From: Neisseriaceae bacterium
Lineage (GTDB): Bacteria; Pseudomonadota; Gammaproteobacteria; Burkholderiales; Neisseriaceae
Length of the DNA stretch: 9,143 bases
Assembly: GCA_030146285.1 (NCBI GenBank)
Contig: JASLBZ010000163.1
Location: forward strand, 1 to 9,143
Direction of reading: 5' to 3'
Position 1 is the first letter of the stretch, and every line of letters starts with the position of its first letter. The translations under genes and the position numbers were made by a program. Under the pieces are notes generated by a model. That model searched no databases. It had not been told where the DNA came from and saw only the letters and a list, made by a program, of their open reading frames with translations. Shown piece after piece: positions 5,530 to 9,143 of this stretch.

Positions 5530-6864
5530 GTGACCATTTTGGCATTTATTGTTGCAATTTTAGTACTGGTGAGCTTACATGAGTTAGGCCACTTTGTGGT
5601 TGCGCGTTTGTGTGGGGTTAAGGTATTACGCTTTAGCGTTGGCTTTGGTAAGCCTTTTTTCACCAAGAAAAAGGGTGATACAGAGTGGTGCTTGGCCCCG
5701 ATTCCACTGGGTGGCTATGTCAAAATGGTGGATACCCGTGAAGGCAATGTTGCTGATGCGGATTTGCCTTATGCTTTTGATAAACAAACACCATTGAAGA
5801 AAATTGCCATTGTGGCTGCAGGTCCATTGACCAATTTGGTATTGGCTGTTTTCTTGTATGCAGGCAGCTTTAGCTTTGGCATGACAGAATTAAAACCTTG
5901 GATTGGTACTGTATTGCCCAATACATTGGCTGAGCGCTCTGGCTTTGTGGCAGGAGATGAAATTCAAAGCGTCAATAAAATTGCAGTCAAAGACTGGACG
6001 CAAGCACAAACAGAAATCATGCTGAGCATGGATTCTGGCAATGTGAACGTTGTGGTGAATAATCCACAAGGACATCAGGTTGACCGTGTTATTGATGTGA
6101 GCAATGAAGCAGCAAGCTTGAAAAAAGCAGCACAAGGTGCTGGTATTGGGATTATTCCATTCAAACTGTCATTAACATTGGGTGAGGTGTTGCCTGATGG
6201 TGCTGCGGCACAAGCGGGCTTAAAAGCTGGCGATACTTTGGTTTCGGTTAATGGTGAGCCATTGCAAAACTGGCATCAATGGGTTGAACTTGTGGAAACC
6301 AATGCAGGCAATGCATTACAAGTTGTTTATGTGCGAGCAGGCAAAGAGCAAAAAACTTCGATGCGCCCTGAATCATTTGATGTGAATGGTCGATTGATTG
6401 GTAAAGCGGGCGTTGGTCCAAGCGCAGATCAAGCTTGGGATAAATCCATTCGCATGAAATACCAGCCAAGTATTGGTGAAGCATTTGTTTTGGGTGCGAA
6501 AAGAACATGGGATTATTCTTATTTAACCGTGAAGTTTTTTGGAAAATTATTGATTGGTGAAGCATCAATCAATCACATTTCAGGCCCACTAACGATTGCT
6601 GATATTGCTGGTAAATCAGCAGCAATGGGCTTAAAAAGCTATATTGAATTTTTGGCATTAATCAGTATTAGTTTGGGTGTTTTGAATTTATTACCGATTC
6701 CTGTTTTAGACGGCGGTCATTTATTGTATTATGCGATTGAGTTGGTTCGTGGTAAGCCACTTAGCGAACGGCTACAAGCAATGGGAATGCGTTTTGGCTT
6801 AGCGGCATTATTATTATTGATGTTTGTGGCGATGTTTAACGATATCAGTCGAATTTTTGGATAA
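5530..6864 (+). CDS. rseP: Site-2-type intramembrane zinc metalloprotease RseP
   Basis: RseP belongs to the M50 family of intramembrane metalloproteases in the inner membrane. In E. coli it cuts the anti-sigma factor RseA and clears leftover signal peptides; the substrate here is unknown. From the GTG at 5530 the product is 444 residues, near the usual length. The first membrane segment carries the zinc site HELGH (H17, E18, H21). A second follows around residues 92-118. Two periplasmic PDZ domains lie at about 124-200 and 208-290, the second with AQAGLKAGDTLVSVNG. The C-terminal membrane segments contain NLLPIPVLDG, where D394 is the third zinc ligand (D402 in E. coli), and end in a Leu-rich helix. 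An in-frame ATG at 5473 would add 19 polar residues and overlap dxr, so the GTG with AGGAG is preferred. bamA follows after 10 bases. Confidence 0.96.
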   Translation: MTILAFIVAILVLVSLHELGHFVVARLCGVKVLRFSVGFGKPFFTKKKGDTEWCLAPIPLGGYVKMVDTREGNVADADLPYAFDKQTPLKKIAIVAAGPLTNLVLAVFLYAGSFSFGMTELKPWIGTVLPNTLAERSGFVAGDEIQSVNKIAVKDWTQAQTEIMLSMDSGNVNVVVNNPQGHQVDRVIDVSNEAASLKKAAQGAGIGIIPFKLSLTLGEVLPDGAAAQAGLKAGDTLVSVNGEPLQNWHQWVELVETNAGNALQVVYVRAGKEQKTSMRPESFDVNGRLIGKAGVGPSADQAWDKSIRMKYQPSIGEAFVLGAKRTWDYSYLTVKFFGKLLIGEASINHISGPLTIADIAGKSAAMGLKSYIEFLALISISLGVLNLLPIPVLDGGHLLYYAIELVRGKPLSERLQAMGMRFGLAALLLLMFVAMFNDISRIFG

Positions 6865-6874
6865 CAGAATTTTT

Positions 6875-9143
6875 ATGAAATTAAAATTAATCACTGCAAG
6901 TTTAATGGGTTTGTCCTTGTCGACAGCCGCATGGGCGATCACACCTTTTACCATTCAAGATATTCGCATTGAAGGTTTACAGCGTACAGAGCCTGCCACC
7001 GTTTTCACTTACTTGCCAGTGCAAGTAGGTCAACAGTTCAATGATGAACAAGCAGAAGAAACCATCAAAAAACTGTATCAAACTGGTTTTTTTGATGATG
7101 TTTTAATTGAGACATCCAATAATCAGGTTTTGGTCACGGTGATTGAACGCCCGACCATTAGCAGTTTGACGGTATCTGGTGGTAAAGACATTTCCAATGA
7201 TATTTTGCGCCAAAACATCGACCGCTTTGGTCTGGGTCAGTCGCAACCGTTTAACCCGACCTTATTAAATCAAGCGGTGGTGGCATTAAAAGCAGAGTAT
7301 GCAAACCGTGGACGCTATGATGCCAAAGTTACAACCGAAGTCAGCAAGCTAGACCGCAACCGTGTGGCATTAAAAATCAATATTGAAGAAGGCAATACCA
7401 CCAAAATTGCAAAAATTAATTTTGAGGGTAATAAAGCCTACTCGAGCAATAAATTGCGCAAAACCATTGATATCACCGGTACTGGTATGTTTACTTGGTA
7501 TACCAAGAGCAACCGATTCGGCGAAGAAAAAATGGCAGAATCTTTAGAGATTTTACGAGATTTTTATCACAATCACGGTTATTTTGATTTTGTGGTTGCT
7601 GATGCCCAAGTCACACCTGAAGTGGATAATCCTGAAAAATTACAGGTGTTGATCAAAGTGAATGAAGGGCCTCGCTACAAATGGGGCGACATTAAAGTGA
7701 TTGGCGATACACAAGAAGTGCCTTTAGAAGATTTACAAAAATTGGTATCGGTTAAAAAGAACAAATGGTATAACCGCAGCCAAATGTTGAGCATGATGAA
7801 AGCCATGCAAAATCGCATGGGTTTGAGTGGTTATGCATTTAGCAATGTGAATATTCGTCCAGAGCCGAATCCAGAAACAGGTGTGGTGGATTTTACTTTG
7901 TCTGTGGATTCTGGCAAAAAAGTGTATGTGAACCAAATCAACATTTCAGGCAATAACAAATCTCGTGATGAAGTGGTTCGTCGTGAATTGCGTCAAATGG
8001 AAAGTGCTGTGTACAACAAGCGCGATATTGATCGCTCTAAGATTCGTGTACAGCAATTGGGTTATTTTGATGATGTCAAAATGGATCACATCCCAGTACA
8101 AGGTACCAATGACCAAGTTGATATCAACATGAGTGTGGTTGAACGTGCAACAGGTTCTGTTGATGTGAGCATGGGTTACGTACAAGATGATGGTATCGTA
8201 TTCTCAGGTGGTATTGCACAAGACAACCTATTTGGTACGGGTAAATCAGCAAGCTTGCGTTTGTCGAACAGTAAATCGTCTAAAGTGGCAGCTTTGTCAT
8301 TTACCGATCCGTATTTCACACCCGATGGCGTGAGTTTGGGCTACGATTTGTATGGTCGCATGTATGATCCGAACAAAATTGACACCAGCCGCTACAAAAC
8401 CACTACCTACGGTACAGGCATTCGTATGGGTGTTCCGGTTACAGAATATGATCGAGTGAATTTTGGTTTGGGTATTGAGCATTTGAATGTACAAACATAC
8501 CATGATAGTCCAAAGCGTTATTTAGATTTTGTTGATGCGAACGGCAATAAAAACTGGACATTCAAAGGTAATATCGGTTGGGGACGCAATACCACGGACA
8601 GCGCCATTTGGCCTACGCGTGGTTACATGATCAGTGCTAACTTGGATGCTGGTTTGCCTGGCGGTGATATTGAATATGTGAAATTACAACACCAACAAAC
8701 GTGGTTCTTCCCATTAAGTTCAGAGTTTACTTTAATGCTAAATGGTGATGTTGGTTGGGCTAAAGGCTATGGCAAAACAAAAGAATTGCCATTCTTCCAT
8801 AACTTCTATGGCGGTGGTTTGGGTTCTGTACGTGGTTATGAAACCAGCAGCTTAGGTCCGAAAGAGCTACCAGAAGAGAGTAGTCGTACCAATGATGAAT
8901 ATGATTATTTGGGTGGTAGTCGTACAGCGACATTCAATGCGGAATTGCTATTCCCCATGCCTGGCATGCGCAATAACCACACCGTTCGTTTAAGTACCTT
9001 CGTGGATGGCGGTAGTGTCTGGGATGATAAACAATATAAACGTCCAGATGGACAAAAATACAAAAGTACTTTTGGTGAAGAATTCCGTTACTCAGCAGGT
9101 GCGGCTTTAACTTGGATGTCGCCAATGGGACCATTGAAGTTCA
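6875..9143 (+). CDS. bamA: Outer membrane protein assembly factor BamA (Omp85), 3' end outside window
   Basis: BamA is the essential core of the BAM complex that folds and inserts beta-barrel proteins into the outer membrane. The frame stays open from the ATG at 6875 to the window edge: 756 residues, probably 30-50 short of complete. Residues 1-21 form a signal peptide (MKLKLITASLMG, then LSLSTAAWA) with a likely cut after A21. Five POTRA domains follow at roughly 22-92, 93-173, 176-266, 269-347 and 349-425 (the first with IEGLQRTEPATVF, the fifth with ISGNNKSRDEVVRREL). The barrel begins near residue 427, with SFTDPYFTPDGVSLGYD, and the loop-6 motif VRGY is at 652-655. LLFPMPG and TWMSPMGPLKF mark the last strands. 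The barrel closely resembles Neisseria Omp85. The Shine-Dalgarno is weak (GGATAA at the rseP stop), so coupling to rseP is plausible. Confidence 0.97.
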   Translation, partial: MKLKLITASLMGLSLSTAAWAITPFTIQDIRIEGLQRTEPATVFTYLPVQVGQQFNDEQAEETIKKLYQTGFFDDVLIETSNNQVLVTVIERPTISSLTVSGGKDISNDILRQNIDRFGLGQSQPFNPTLLNQAVVALKAEYANRGRYDAKVTTEVSKLDRNRVALKINIEEGNTTKIAKINFEGNKAYSSNKLRKTIDITGTGMFTWYTKSNRFGEEKMAESLEILRDFYHNHGYFDFVVADAQVTPEVDNPEKLQVLIKVNEGPRYKWGDIKVIGDTQEVPLEDLQKLVSVKKNKWYNRSQMLSMMKAMQNRMGLSGYAFSNVNIRPEPNPETGVVDFTLSVDSGKKVYVNQINISGNNKSRDEVVRRELRQMESAVYNKRDIDRSKIRVQQLGYFDDVKMDHIPVQGTNDQVDINMSVVERATGSVDVSMGYVQDDGIVFSGGIAQDNLFGTGKSASLRLSNSKSSKVAALSFTDPYFTPDGVSLGYDLYGRMYDPNKIDTSRYKTTTYGTGIRMGVPVTEYDRVNFGLGIEHLNVQTYHDSPKRYLDFVDANGNKNWTFKGNIGWGRNTTDSAIWPTRGYMISANLDAGLPGGDIEYVKLQHQQTWFFPLSSEFTLMLNGDVGWAKGYGKTKELPFFHNFYGGGLGSVRGYETSSLGPKELPEESSRTNDEYDYLGGSRTATFNAELLFPMPGMRNNHTVRLSTFVDGGSVWDDKQYKRPDGQKYKSTFGEEFRYSAGAALTWMSPMGPLKF

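Noticed and set aside
1..9143. Novel defence, mobile or biosynthetic system
   Set aside because: Every gene belongs to a well-known core family in a conserved order, and there are no gaps over about 200 bases in which an extra element could hide.

Overview
The window is a stretch of conserved core chromosome from a betaproteobacterium, most probably a member of the Neisseriaceae. The predicted proteins look like their Neisseria counterparts from memory: EF-Ts ends in EVAAAAKV, and the BamA barrel keeps Neisseria-like runs such as TDPYFTPDGVSLGYD and PVTEYDRVNFGLG. The DNA is AT-rich by eye, so a low-GC genus of the family is likelier than Neisseria itself. No genus can be assigned from the sequence alone. 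No mobile element, CRISPR array, tRNA, rRNA or obvious foreign DNA is visible.

All genes lie on the + strand, in this order: rpsB (3' end only), tsf, pyrH, frr, uppS, cdsA, dxr, rseP, bamA (3' end missing). Positions 1-1263 hold the translation pair rpsB-tsf, with an intrinsic terminator between the two genes (an attenuator-like arrangement) and a strong terminator after tsf. Positions 1264-1446 are the only real control region: the tsf terminator, then a sigma70-type promoter with a perfect TATAAT, then a short leader with a strong ribosome binding site for pyrH. From 1447 to the window end, seven genes follow with gaps of 3 to 31 bases and no visible terminator, so they probably form one operon that continues past the window.

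The genes join translation and growth to envelope building. S2 and EF-Ts serve protein synthesis, PyrH supplies UDP, and Frr recycles ribosomes. Dxr makes isoprenoid precursors and UppS turns them into the C55 lipid carrier for peptidoglycan and surface glycans. CdsA makes CDP-diacylglycerol for phospholipids. RseP is an inner-membrane intramembrane protease, and BamA inserts outer-membrane proteins.

Three starts needed judgement: pyrH starts at the ATG at 1447 (not the TTG at 1408), uppS at a TTG (2780), and rseP at a GTG (5530, not the ATG at 5473 inside dxr). bamA is open to the window end.

I found no previously undescribed system here. The points most worth a second look are a short element, AGCARCCTGAA on the minus strand, that occurs three times and resembles Neisseriaceae DNA uptake sequence cores; the unbroken rpsB-to-bamA order; and the rpsB-tsf intercistronic terminator without a convincing tsf promoter.
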